Part shown: one piece after another, positions 1-8,347 of the stretch
Layout: each line of letters begins with the position of its first letter
Numbering within the stretch: position 1 is the stretch's first letter
Assembly (NCBI RefSeq): GCF_026339955.1
Contig: NZ_JAPEPW010000001.1
Span: forward strand, 7,585,001 to 7,649,000
Length of the DNA stretch: 64,000 nucleotides
From: Streptomyces sp. NBC_01549
GTDB lineage: Bacteria; Actinomycetota; Actinomycetes; Streptomycetales; Streptomycetaceae
Direction of reading: 5' to 3'
The notes under the pieces: generated by a model
Database searches by the model: none
What the model was told of the DNA's origin: nothing
Seen by the model: only the letters and a program-made list of their open reading frames with translations
Program-made: the position numbers and the translations under genes

Positions 1-915
1 GAGAACGGCCTCGATGGCGACACCCTCCACCCCTGAGCCACTCGTCATCGGACGGCTCACGAGGGTGACCCGCCGACCGTCGAACAGGTACACGTCGACG
101 GCGGCCCGCTGCCCGCTGGAGATCAGCTCGGCGGCCCGCTCCGTGAGGACCGCCCGGTCATGGGGGTGCAGCACGGGGGCCAGTTCGTCCACCCCGATGG
201 TGCGGTGAAGGCCGACGGAGGCTTCGGCTCTGGTGTCCAGGTACGCCCGCAACAGCGCGCGCTCACGCGCGGAACTCTGCCCGAGCAGCCGCCGCTCGAT
301 GGCCCGGGCCGCCTTGCGCAGCGTGATCGCCAGCGCCGGGTCTTCGGCGCTGCTGGGATAGCCGAAGCACAAGACGCCCTCGATACGACCGCTGAGCGGA
401 TCGCGGACCGGAAGCGCGCGGCAGGCGCTTCGCTGAGAACGCTCGGCGAAGTGCTCGGCACCGTGTACCCGGATGAGTTGCCGCTCCGCCAGTGCGAGAC
501 CGATGCCGTTGGTGCCGGCGACCCGTTCGGCGAACACGAATCCGGGGACGCGTTGGAACGCCGGGAGACTTCTGGCCAGCGACGCCTCTCCGAAACGGCG
601 CAGGAGGACCGTCCCGTTCGCATCGGCGACGGAGATGTTCATCTTGCTGCCGGCGAACATGGCCTGCAGCTGGTCGAGCACGGGGACGGCCGCGCGGACG
701 ATCCGGCCGTCCCGGTCGAAATCTTCCCGGAAGGGAAGGTCGGCCTGGTCCGGCGAGAGGCCGAGGGAGCGACTGCGCCGCCACGAACTCAAGATCGATG
801 TGCGCACGTCCGCGTCGACCGGCTCACCCTGAAGAAACCGCTCACGGGAACGGGCAGGCTCTGTGCCGCCTGTCGCGCGCCCCGGCGGCATCGGTTTCCC
901 GCCGGACAGAACCAC
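1..915 (-). CDS. GAF-domain transcriptional regulator (3' end outside window)
   Basis: An open frame runs leftward off position 1, giving about 305 residues of the N-terminal part. Residues about 35-50 (TSILSSWRRSRSLGL) resemble the N-terminal segment of AcoR-type activators. A GAF domain follows at about 75-230, with the characteristic VAGTNGIGLAL motif and a CRALPVRDP/LCFGYPSS core. The last part (TIGVDELAPVLHPHD, VDVYLFDGRRVTL) looks PAS-like. In this family a DNA-binding helix-turn-helix usually lies at the C-terminus, which is not visible here. The GTG at 915 is preferred because GAGG lies six bases upstream; the in-frame ATG at 891 is a weaker alternative. Likely a cytoplasmic ligand-responsive regulator; the ligand is unknown. 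Confidence 0.85.
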   Translation of the reverse strand, partial: MVLSGGKPMPPGRATGGTEPARSRERFLQGEPVDADVRTSILSSWRRSRSLGLSPDQADLPFREDFDRDGRIVRAAVPVLDQLQAMFAGSKMNISVADANGTVLLRRFGEASLARSLPAFQRVPGFVFAERVAGTNGIGLALAERQLIRVHGAEHFAERSQRSACRALPVRDPLSGRIEGVLCFGYPSSAEDPALAITLRKAARAIERRLLGQSSARERALLRAYLDTRAEASVGLHRTIGVDELAPVLHPHDRAVLTERAAELISSGQRAAVDVYLFDGRRVTLVSRPMTSGSGVEGVAIEAVL

Positions 916-1735
916 GCTTCGCCTCACTGGCGCCTTCGGCAACCAAGTCGAAAATAACTTGGTATCCACGAGAATACGGTTATTGCGCATATCAGTCACG
1001 ATTTATGCTCCTCGCACGCGCCGTGACCGCAGGGGCTTCACCGGACCGGGACCGGGTCGCCGGGCGAGCCCGTGCCGTCCGAGTGATCAGAGGGCGGCGG
1101 GCAGGCCGCTCCAAGGGCTCGCTCATGACGGAGATGTGCCCGAGCTCTCCCGTGTGGACGGATGGTGCCGGAGGGTGCCCGCCGTGGACCAGGGCGGGGA
1201 GGATCCGGACGGCCTGTGCACGGAGGGCCTGGACGCTGTCAGCCACGGGGTCGTAGCGATCTTCCGGTCCATCGGCGATTTCGGCGACCCCGAGGTGCCG
1301 ACGGTGTCGCCACCGGACACCGCTCATGGGCTGCTCCGGCCCCCGCCTCGCCCGCTCACCGCGGCACTGCCCTCCCTCGCCCCGTGCGCGCGGCGGGCCG
1401 CACCAACGGCCTGGGTCGCCGCCCGGTCAACACCCGGTGACGGTCGGTTCGCGAAATAGTTTCGGAAACGTGCCGGTGACATGACGGCGTCGTGTCCCAA
1501 TACTGTCTCCATCCGGCTCACGCCTCGTTGAGCGGAATTCTCATCCGTGAGTAAGCGGGGCTGACCGCCTCACACTCCGTCAATCGGTATTCCACGATAC
1601 GGACTTCGTGCAGCGAACGAATGTCGAGCAGGCGCGGACGGCACCGGTCGACCACTGGCAGCTGTCGACCCGTGCCGGACCTCGCACCGCCCCTTTCGCA
1701 GGATGGCCGCCAACCAAACGCCCAGAGGAATTCCA
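916..1735. other. No supported gene
   Basis: About 800 bases with short overlapping open frames on both strands. None has a convincing start, ribosome-binding site or recognisable protein. It probably holds the promoters of the flanking divergent genes. A minus-strand frame around 992-1327 has mixed composition and could be a decayed gene, but I cannot name it. Confidence 0.5.
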
Positions 1736-2240
1736 TTGATACCGGCATTGATGCAGAAATTGGCACGGAAGGCTCTCGCGTCAGTGACAGCCATCGGCAT
1801 CGGCTCGGCGTTCGTCATCGCCTCCGCCGTGAGTGCGTCGGCATATCAGCCGGTCCCGTCGAACTTGTACGTGGCGGACAATCCCGCCGCGTGCAACAAG
1901 AACCCCTGCGTTCTGTACCCGAAGTCGGCCCAGCTTCCGAGCGGCCGGATCGTGGCGTCGTTCGAGAACGATCAGACCGCTCCGGTGGGTCAGACGATGC
2001 CCGTCTACAAGAGTGACGACGCGGGTACGAGCTGGCAGAAGCTGGCTGATGTCAAAGCACCCGCGTACCTGTCGAGCGACGCCAAGTACGCGAAGTACAC
2101 GAGCAATTGGACGAACCCGTATCTCTACGTGCTCCCGCAGAACGTCGGAAGCCTGAGCGCCGGCACGCTGCTTCTCGCGAGTGTGGTGTCGGGGGACGAT
2201 TACTACTACAAGGAGCAGAAGGCCGCCAATTCTCGTTCGG
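1736..2240 (+). pseudogene. Secreted BNR/sialidase-like protein, 3'-truncated
   Basis: TTG at 1736 is chosen because AGAGGA sits six bases upstream. An N-terminal signal peptide (MQKLARKALASV then a hydrophobic stretch ending SAVSASA) is followed by a sialidase-like beta-propeller start with one Asp-box (SDDAGTSW). The reading continues as SGDDYYYKEQKAAN and then loses similarity at about 2230-2240, where the sequence becomes the antisense of the TPR gene next door; the open frame drifts on to 2293. The rest of the propeller is missing. I infer a deletion that joined two unrelated genes tail to tail. The intact relative would be an exported glycoside hydrolase or glycan-binding protein. Confidence 0.75.
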
Positions 2241-2612
2241 CCTCGGCCTCGACGGTCGCCCCGGTGGCGGAGTACGCCACGCCGCGCGCGTAGTGCAGCA
2301 TCGCCGTGGTGACGCAGTACAGCCGCGGGTCGGAGGGCATCGGCAGCGCGAGGATCTCCGCCCACCGGCCGAATCGGATCAGTACGTGCACCCGCATGGC
2401 GAGGAACCCCTCCAGCCAGTCGGCCATGGGCGGGCTTTCCACGCGCAGCAGTTCCTCGGGGATGGACTCCTCGAGCCGCGAGGCCGTCTCCAGCGCCGTC
2501 CTGGACTGGCCGAGGAACATCGCGCCGTAGATCTTGAAGTGATAGTTGTGCGAGCGGTAAAGCGTGTAGAAGTTCATCGCGCCGGCCCGTCGCAGGTACT
2601 TCCACGGCAGCT

Positions 2613-4097
2613 GTAGTTCGTGACTCGTGAGGTTCCTGTCATGCGATGGCCACTGCTGTGACGTTGTTCCAGCGGCGGTGGCAGGCCGTCGCGCGATGCT
2701 GGTGTCGGCGACGCCAGTTCGACCAGCGCAGGGCGTGTGCCGGATCGGTGTCCTGGCGGGGCCTTGGCAGGGCGAAGACCCGCAATAGCGCGAGGAGTTC
2801 GCGCGGGCTGACGGGCACCATGGCCAACTCGTCGTCGGAGTTGGCGGGGTGGGCGCGTTGCCGCTCGTGGAGGGCGCCGACGGCCAGAAGTGCGTAGGCG
2901 ATCATTGACATGAGGCTCCAGCGGTGCCAGGACGTCCAGCAGGTGACCTGGCCGGTGTCGAGGTGGGCCAGGCCCTTGGCTCCCTGGAAGTCCTCCTCGA
3001 CCCGCCACCTGCGGCAGACCGCGCTGACCAGCACCGATATCGGCTGCGGGTCGGGGTGCCAGGTCCGGTAGAAGGAAAGGGTGCCGGTGCGGCGGTGGCG
3101 TCGGACCAGGACCTGGCTGTGCCCGGCGGCCTGTCCGGGCGGCGCATCGTCGGGGTTCACGTCGATCATCGCCCAGTCGTAGAGCCGCTCGGCCTTGGTG
3201 CCATGGCCGGTCCTCAGCCGCATCCAGGCCCGCTTCGGCACCCGCTCCAGCAGCGCGGTGACCTTCTTCTTCCCGGCGCCCGGGGTGGTGACCCGGTGGC
3301 TGGTGGGTACCGCGATCGCGTAGCCGTAGCCCAGCGCACGGATCCGCGCACGCAACTCCCGTCCACCGTAGACCTCGTCGGCGGCCACCCACGCGGTGTG
3401 CACCCCCGAGGCGTGGGCGTCCTCCAGCATGTCGCCGGCCAGTTGCGGCTTGGTGGCGAACACCCTCTCGTCGGGCACCCCGACCAGCTCACGGCGCTCG
3501 TCGTCCGCCGCCCATGCCTCGCCCAGGTACAGCCGACGGTCGACCAGCGCGTGCCCCTCGGCACTCACGTAGGAGAGGTGTACCGCGACCTGGCACAGCC
3601 CGATCCCGCCCAGCGCCCCGGAGTACTGCCGGGCCGCGCCGACCGCGTCGAGGGACGACTTCTCATCGCCCGTCTCGTCCACCACCAACATCACCTCCCT
3701 CTCGCCGAGTTGCTCCACCGTCCAGGCCGCGACCGACCGGCGGACTGCCTCGGTGTCGAAGCGGGCCCTCGACAAGAAGTGCTGCAGGACATGCGGACCG
3801 CTGTGGCCGATCGCCTCGGCCAACGACCAGCAGTTCGCCGATTCCTTGACCATCAGCAGCCCAGAGACCATGTTCCGGCAGGTCAGCCGGGTCTCCCGGC
3901 GCGGGAAGCAGCTCGCGAACCGGCCCATCAACCCCTCGAACAACCCGTCCCACCCGGCGTGTACTACCGTGGCCTGCGCGGCCACCGCTTCTTGATTCTT
4001 CGTCACACAAGATCACGATGCCGGTGGCCGTACCCCTGCCGCAGGCACCCCACCCACCACGCTGGCCAGCGGCGATGCCTCACGCCTCACGAACTAC
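2613..4097 (-). mobile_element. IS701-family insertion sequence
   Basis: A 1,485-bp element with imperfect terminal inverted repeats beginning GTAGTTCGTGA at both ends, flanked by the 4-bp duplication AGCT (2609-2612 and 4098-4101). A 4-bp duplication is normal for IS701. The pre-insertion site reads CACGGCAGCTGCCGTG, a perfect 16-bp palindrome, with the insertion at its centre. It carries one transposase gene in the minus direction and looks complete. Confidence 0.9.
2639..4006 (-). CDS. IS701-family transposase
   Basis: 455 residues, the usual size for the family. A DDE-type nuclease core is visible: VDETGDEKSS near residue 110, WVAADEVYGG in the middle and WRVEEDFQGAKG towards the C-terminus. 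The frame is uninterrupted, so the enzyme may be active. It differs from the second IS701-type transposase at 26.4 kb in length and sequence. Confidence 0.93.
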   Translation of the reverse strand: MTKNQEAVAAQATVVHAGWDGLFEGLMGRFASCFPRRETRLTCRNMVSGLLMVKESANCWSLAEAIGHSGPHVLQHFLSRARFDTEAVRRSVAAWTVEQLGEREVMLVVDETGDEKSSLDAVGAARQYSGALGGIGLCQVAVHLSYVSAEGHALVDRRLYLGEAWAADDERRELVGVPDERVFATKPQLAGDMLEDAHASGVHTAWVAADEVYGGRELRARIRALGYGYAIAVPTSHRVTTPGAGKKKVTALLERVPKRAWMRLRTGHGTKAERLYDWAMIDVNPDDAPPGQAAGHSQVLVRRHRRTGTLSFYRTWHPDPQPISVLVSAVCRRWRVEEDFQGAKGLAHLDTGQVTCWTSWHRWSLMSMIAYALLAVGALHERQRAHPANSDDELAMVPVSPRELLALLRVFALPRPRQDTDPAHALRWSNWRRRHQHRATACHRRWNNVTAVAIA

Positions 4098-5262
4098 AGC
4101 TGCCGTGACTTCTCGTCCGCGTCGATCGCGGCACTGTTGGCCGACACGACCCGTCGGTAGTCTCCGCACAGCACGTCGAGGTGTGAGGGCATGTGGTGCA
4201 GGTGCCCCGCGTCCGGTACCAGGCCCGGCAGCCGGTCGGCGACGGCGAGGGCCTTCTCCGGTGTCGACGACATCTCCATCAGGTGGATGTACATGTGCAG
4301 GATGCCCGGGTGACGGACACCGGTCCCGGTCAGCAACGCGCGGTCGAGGACGGCCTTCGCCTCCAGGGTGCGCGCCGGGAGCGGGCTCGCCCGTGCGCAG
4401 GTCCCACAGCTGCCACGGGGTGAGGTTCATCAGCGCGTCCGCGTAGAGCGTGGCGACGTCGAGGTCGTCGGGCGCGAGTTCGTACACGGCACGCATGGCC
4501 TCGGCATAGGGCTCGTTCCAGACGGAACAGTCCTCCACGGCGCGCGAGGCGGGATAGCGTTCGCGCAGCGCCTTGATGAGGGCGCGCTCGATCGGAGTGG
4601 TCCCTTCACGGAGCGCGTGAGCCTGTTCGACGGCGGCGTGCGTCCGTTCCACCGTGTGCCGCAGTTCGACGTCGTCGAAGAACTCCCAGGGTTTGTTGTA
4701 GTTGGGGCCCAGGGCGTATGCGACACCCCAGTACGCCATGGCGCAGTCGGGATCCGTGGCCGCCGCCGATTCGAAGCAGGTGACCGCCTCTTCGTGGTTG
4801 AACGCGTAACTCCACACCAGACCGCGGTCGAACCAGCACTGCGCTTTCGGCGAACGGGTCGACACGGGCCGGGTCAAGGTCCCGAGGTCGAAGTAGTCCA
4901 TGAGGATCTCCTGCAGAGGGATGCGACTCGACGACGTTCGGAGCCCGGTGTGCCCCGGCACCGCATGTGGCAACCAGTTGTGATGATGCCCGAGAGCGAC
5001 CGGCGGGCTCGCGACACCGGCCATACAAGTCGCCCGAAGGAGGCTTTCCGCGCGCCGGCTCCGACAGTCACACCGACGACTCGGCGATGCGCTCGCCGGT
5101 ACTTCCTGCCGCACGTCGCCCCGAGCGGAGGCGACGCTGTCCGGCCGGGATGAATCCGAGGTGAATGGACGGCGTACAACCGTTGGCGCCCCGCGTGGGT
5201 CTTGTTGGTTGCCGAGCGTATGAGAAGCGCGGCCGACCGCCCTCCACTCCAAGGGGTTTGCC

Positions 5263-6669
5263 TTGCCATCCCGAAGACTCCATGTGTCCGCTGCCGCTTT
5301 CGCCGCTGCCGTCATCGCCGTGACGGGGGCGGCCCCTGTGGTGTCCTACGCCGAAGACGCCCCGGCGGGCGCCCTCGCCGTCGGTGCCGCGGCGTCCGTG
5401 CGTGCCGACTTCGACGGTGACGGATACACCGATGTCGCCATCGCCGCCCCCGGCGGCACTGTCAACGGCAAGTCCGGCGCCGGATACTTCGCCGTCGTCT
5501 ACGGCATGGCCGAAGGCCCCAACGGGGTCAAGCGCCAAGTGATCAGCCAGGACCGCTACGGGATACCCGGCACGGCGGAGACGGGCGACCACTTCGGCGG
5601 CCAGCTCACGGCGGCCGACCTGGACGGCGACGGATTCACCGACCTGGTCGTAGGGGCCCCGGGCGAGGACGTCGGCAGTGCGCGTGACGTCGGGCTGCAG
5701 ACCGTCGTGTGGGGAGGTGTGGGTGGCCTCGCCACCGCCACCACGGTCGGCCAGGGCCGGGCGGAGACCCGGGCCGGTGACTTCGACGGGGACGGGCACC
5801 TGGACCTGGCGACGGCCTATCAGATGCGGTTCGGGCCCTTCAGCCGTAGCGGTGCGGCGGCCCGCACCGGACCCCTCGTCGACCTGGACGTCCCTGTCTA
5901 CGCGATGGAAGCGGGCGATGTGGACGGCGACGGCACCACCGACCTGGTGGTCAGCAGCGGTTCGTGGGACTCGGACGACGGGGGGACGCCCCCGCCGCCC
6001 CGTCTGCGACTGCTGAAGGGGACCAAGAACGGTCTGGTGGCAGGGCCGTTCATCGCCTATCCCGACACCGTGTCCGCGGACAGCATCGCCCTCGGTGACA
6101 TCGACGCCGACGGACGCCAGGATGTCGTCTTCGGCCGCAGTACGGCGGCAGGCGGCGGCCTGGTGGGCGTGGTTCGGGGCACAGCGAACGGGCTCGCGCC
6201 GCGGGCCACACTGATCGGCCAGAACACTCCCGGCGTCCCCGGCGCGGGGGAGAGTGGCGACCGCTTCGGCACCGATGTATCTGTCGGCGACGTCACCGGC
6301 GACGGTTACGCCGACGTCGTCGCCGGTGTCCCCGGCGAGGACCTCGCCGGCCGGACCGACGCCGGCAGTTTCGCCGTCCTCAGGGGCAGCGCGACGGGTC
6401 TCTCCGGCACCAGGGTCCAGGTCCTCAGCCAGAACACGGCCGGGGTGCCCGGTACGGCCGAGAAAGGGGACCGGTTCGGCAGCAGCACCGCCGTCGTCGG
6501 CGGGTACGTCGCTGTCTCGGCACCGGAGGAGAACAGCGGCTCGGGGGCCGTGTGGGTCTTTCGCGGTGCCGCCTCAGGCGTCACCGCGACCAGGTCGGTG
6601 AGCTTCGGACCGCACACACTCGCCGCGCCCGTCCCTGGCGCACGCTTCGGCGCCGCCTTCCAGCGCTGA
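5263..6669 (+). CDS. Secreted FG-GAP repeat (integrin-alpha-like) protein
   Basis: TTG start at 5263 with AAGGGG six bases upstream; 468 residues. A signal peptide covers about residues 1-30 (hydrophobic core, ending VVSYAEDA). The rest is a beta-propeller of FG-GAP repeats with calcium-binding loops: DFDGDGYTDVAIAAPGG, DLDGDGFTDLVVGAPGED, DFDGDGHLDLATA, DVDGDGTTDLVVSSG, DIDADGRQDVVFG and DVTGDGYADVVAGVPGED. No catalytic motif is visible. Proteins of this type are common exported proteins in Streptomyces with mostly unknown binding partners. Transcribed away from the broken TPR gene; no operon partner. Confidence 0.92.
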   Translation: MPSRRLHVSAAAFAAAVIAVTGAAPVVSYAEDAPAGALAVGAAASVRADFDGDGYTDVAIAAPGGTVNGKSGAGYFAVVYGMAEGPNGVKRQVISQDRYGIPGTAETGDHFGGQLTAADLDGDGFTDLVVGAPGEDVGSARDVGLQTVVWGGVGGLATATTVGQGRAETRAGDFDGDGHLDLATAYQMRFGPFSRSGAAARTGPLVDLDVPVYAMEAGDVDGDGTTDLVVSSGSWDSDDGGTPPPPRLRLLKGTKNGLVAGPFIAYPDTVSADSIALGDIDADGRQDVVFGRSTAAGGGLVGVVRGTANGLAPRATLIGQNTPGVPGAGESGDRFGTDVSVGDVTGDGYADVVAGVPGEDLAGRTDAGSFAVLRGSATGLSGTRVQVLSQNTAGVPGTAEKGDRFGSSTAVVGGYVAVSAPEENSGSGAVWVFRGAASGVTATRSVSFGPHTLAAPVPGARFGAAFQR

Positions 6670-6701
6670 CGCCCGCCTCACGTCGTACCGACGTCCGCTC
6701 G

Positions 6702-6739
6702 CTCGATCAGTACGGCCTGGCTCGATCAGTACGGCCTGG
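6702..6739. repeat. Two tandem 19-bp repeats
   Basis: The unit CTCGATCAGTACGGCCTGG occurs twice head to tail just after the FG-GAP gene. The rest of 6670-7007 holds no gene I can support. Confidence 0.7.
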
Positions 6740-7007
6740 CTCGGGCGAGCTCCGCGGGTCGCGGACCGCAGGCCGGCTTGGCCGCGTATGAGACCGACGT
6801 CGCTCCCACCCTGCGGCACCTTGTCGGGCAGGAGTGACAGGTCAGCGACAGCGCCTGCCCGCCGTCGGTGAGCACCACGGCCCGGTCGACCGCGGTCGCG
6901 CCGGGATCATGCCCGGTGCCGCGCGGCCGACCACCGGCGCGGTGCGTCGGTGAGATCCCCGGGCAGGCGGGACCAGGCAGGGCAGACGGGAATTTGATTG
7001 ACAGGGC

Positions 7008-7472
7008 CTAGAAGGACTCGGAGTCGGGGATCACGTGTATCGCGGCTTCCTCGGCCGAGGCGCCCGCCCCGTCGACGCCCGCGTCGTAGGCGATCAGATC
7101 CTTCTCGGTGTCTTCGTGAGCGCCCTCGTCCGGCGCGATCAGGCGGCCGGCCCGCCGGTCTCCGACCTCGTCGTCGATGAGTTCCCCGTCGCCGTCCCAA
7201 AGGTCCCCGATGTCGTCGCCGACCTGGACGGCGACATCCGGTATTTCCTCGGCGAGCCGCTCGTCCAGGCTCTCCCCGCGCTGCCGCTCCGCCGCCGTGA
7301 CGCCGGTGTGCTCCACACCCCAAGGCCTCTCCGGGGGTGAGTAGCCCTCGTCGAGCGCCTCGTCGACGCCGCGGTCGTCGAGGGTGTCCGAGACGTCCAG
7401 CAGCCCGGCGTCGTCCTGTACCTCCGACCCGTCCGGCTGGTAGACCTCATCACCCATCGCCTCGTAGGCCAT
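7008..7472 (-). CDS. DUF5709-family acidic protein
   Basis: 154 residues starting MAYEAMGDEVYQPDG at 7472, with GGAG five bases upstream. A longer open frame exists but its extension has no coding character. The protein is very acidic and hydrophilic. It has the family hallmarks DEVYQPDGSEVQDDAGLLD, LDEGYSPPERPWGV, GESLDERLAEEIPDV and the C-terminal LIAPDEGAHEDTEKDLIA then GASAEEAAIHV. The function of this actinobacterial family is unknown; it is often described among stress-associated small acidic proteins, which I cannot confirm here. Monocistronic. Confidence 0.85.
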   Translation of the reverse strand: MAYEAMGDEVYQPDGSEVQDDAGLLDVSDTLDDRGVDEALDEGYSPPERPWGVEHTGVTAAERQRGESLDERLAEEIPDVAVQVGDDIGDLWDGDGELIDDEVGDRRAGRLIAPDEGAHEDTEKDLIAYDAGVDGAGASAEEAAIHVIPDSESF

Positions 7473-7720
7473 GCTCGCTCCACTGTTCGGTGCTCCCTGC
7501 CAGGAATCTGACGGGAACACGGTTGTCCGGACCCGAGGGAACTCTCCTGGGCGGAGTCGGAAACTCACGTTAGGACAGTAGGACGCGGCAGGTCTGCCTC
7601 TCAGCGCACCAGGTCTGTTCCCCCAACGCACCATGCCCAGGGCTCTCATCCGCCATGCCCCCGGCTGCTCGCCAGGCGGGAAGCCGGGGCACAGCACATC
7701 CCGCGCCGACGGCGCAGCGG

Positions 7721-8260
7721 TCACGCCGAGTCGCGACCCGTCCCTGGATAGCCGGTCTCGCCGATTTCCCCGGCCAGGTCCGACAGCGTGGTCTGCGTGT
7801 TCAACGACGACACGACGTCCGCGGTCAGTGGTCGCGACGCGTACACATGGCGTACTGCTTCCAGGTCCACGGGAACCTCGTAGTAGTCCTCGGCGAACCG
7901 CCGGTATGCCTCGGGCGAACCGTTCACGAGCAGTCGGAACAGTCGGTTCGCCCCGTCAGGATCGTCATGGCCGGTGGGAAAGTCGATCGTTCCGTGTCTC
8001 CACCGCGTGTCCGACGCCTCGCGCCATATGCAGGCAGTGACCAGGGGCACGCTGTCCTCGTCGGTGAACGCAGGCTCCTCGACCCACGGCCTGAAAACCG
8101 AGGGAACACCGTCGAGCACACCCGGCCAGGGTTCGCCGTCCTGGGCGCACGGGCTCATCGGCGATTCGTGGCCGAATCCGCCGACGTAGGCGCCTGCCGC
8201 CGAGAAGAGGACGGAGTACTCGCCCCCCGAGCCGTCGCGCATCGAGGCCAAAGCGACCAC
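7721..8260 (-). CDS. Conserved hypothetical protein
   Basis: About 180 residues, without a recognised domain. It reads smoothly as protein (MRDGSGGEYSVLFSAAGAYVGG, GVLDGVPSVFRPWVEEPAF, FRLLVNGSPEAYRRFAEDYYEV) and has Streptomyces codon bias. The start is uncertain: GTG at 8260 and ATG at 8242 are both possible and neither has a good ribosome-binding site. Its start is about 90 bases from, and divergent to, the ADP-ribosylglycohydrolase gene, so they may share a control region. Probably cytoplasmic. Confidence 0.65.
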   Translation of the reverse strand: MVALASMRDGSGGEYSVLFSAAGAYVGGFGHESPMSPCAQDGEPWPGVLDGVPSVFRPWVEEPAFTDEDSVPLVTACIWREASDTRWRHGTIDFPTGHDDPDGANRLFRLLVNGSPEAYRRFAEDYYEVPVDLEAVRHVYASRPLTADVVSSLNTQTTLSDLAGEIGETGYPGTGRDSA

Positions 8261-8347
8261 GCACCGGTTGAATACGCGAGCCCACCAGTGCAGAGGGCCC
8301 GCAATTGCTGTGGCGCCGCGGCAGGCCCGCTTGGCAGGATGTGGGCG

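Larger units (their letters stand above)
2206..4901 (-). pseudogene. TPR-repeat protein split by IS701 and frameshifted
   Basis: Start ATG at 4901 with AGGAGAT upstream. The protein begins MDYFDLGTLTRP and contains TPR-like helices (CWFDRGLVWSYAFNHEEAV, CFESAAATDPDCAMAYWG). Near 4370 the frame shifts by one base (PAPGAHPG becomes ARTLEAKAV in the correct frame). At 4098 an IS701-family element interrupts the gene after EKSRQL; the gene resumes at 2612 as LPWKYLRRAGAMNFYTLYRS. Removing the IS and one copy of AGCT restores the frame. The distal end is lost at about 2225, where it runs into the sialidase remnant (EAEAEREL then AAFCSL). Clearly non-functional. Similar Streptomyces proteins are uncharacterised cytosolic TPR proteins. 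Confidence 0.85.

Noticed and set aside
160..957. Long plus-strand open frame at the left edge
   Set aside because: Its translation is Arg/Gly-rich and incoherent. The minus-strand frame over the same bases gives a clear GAF protein.
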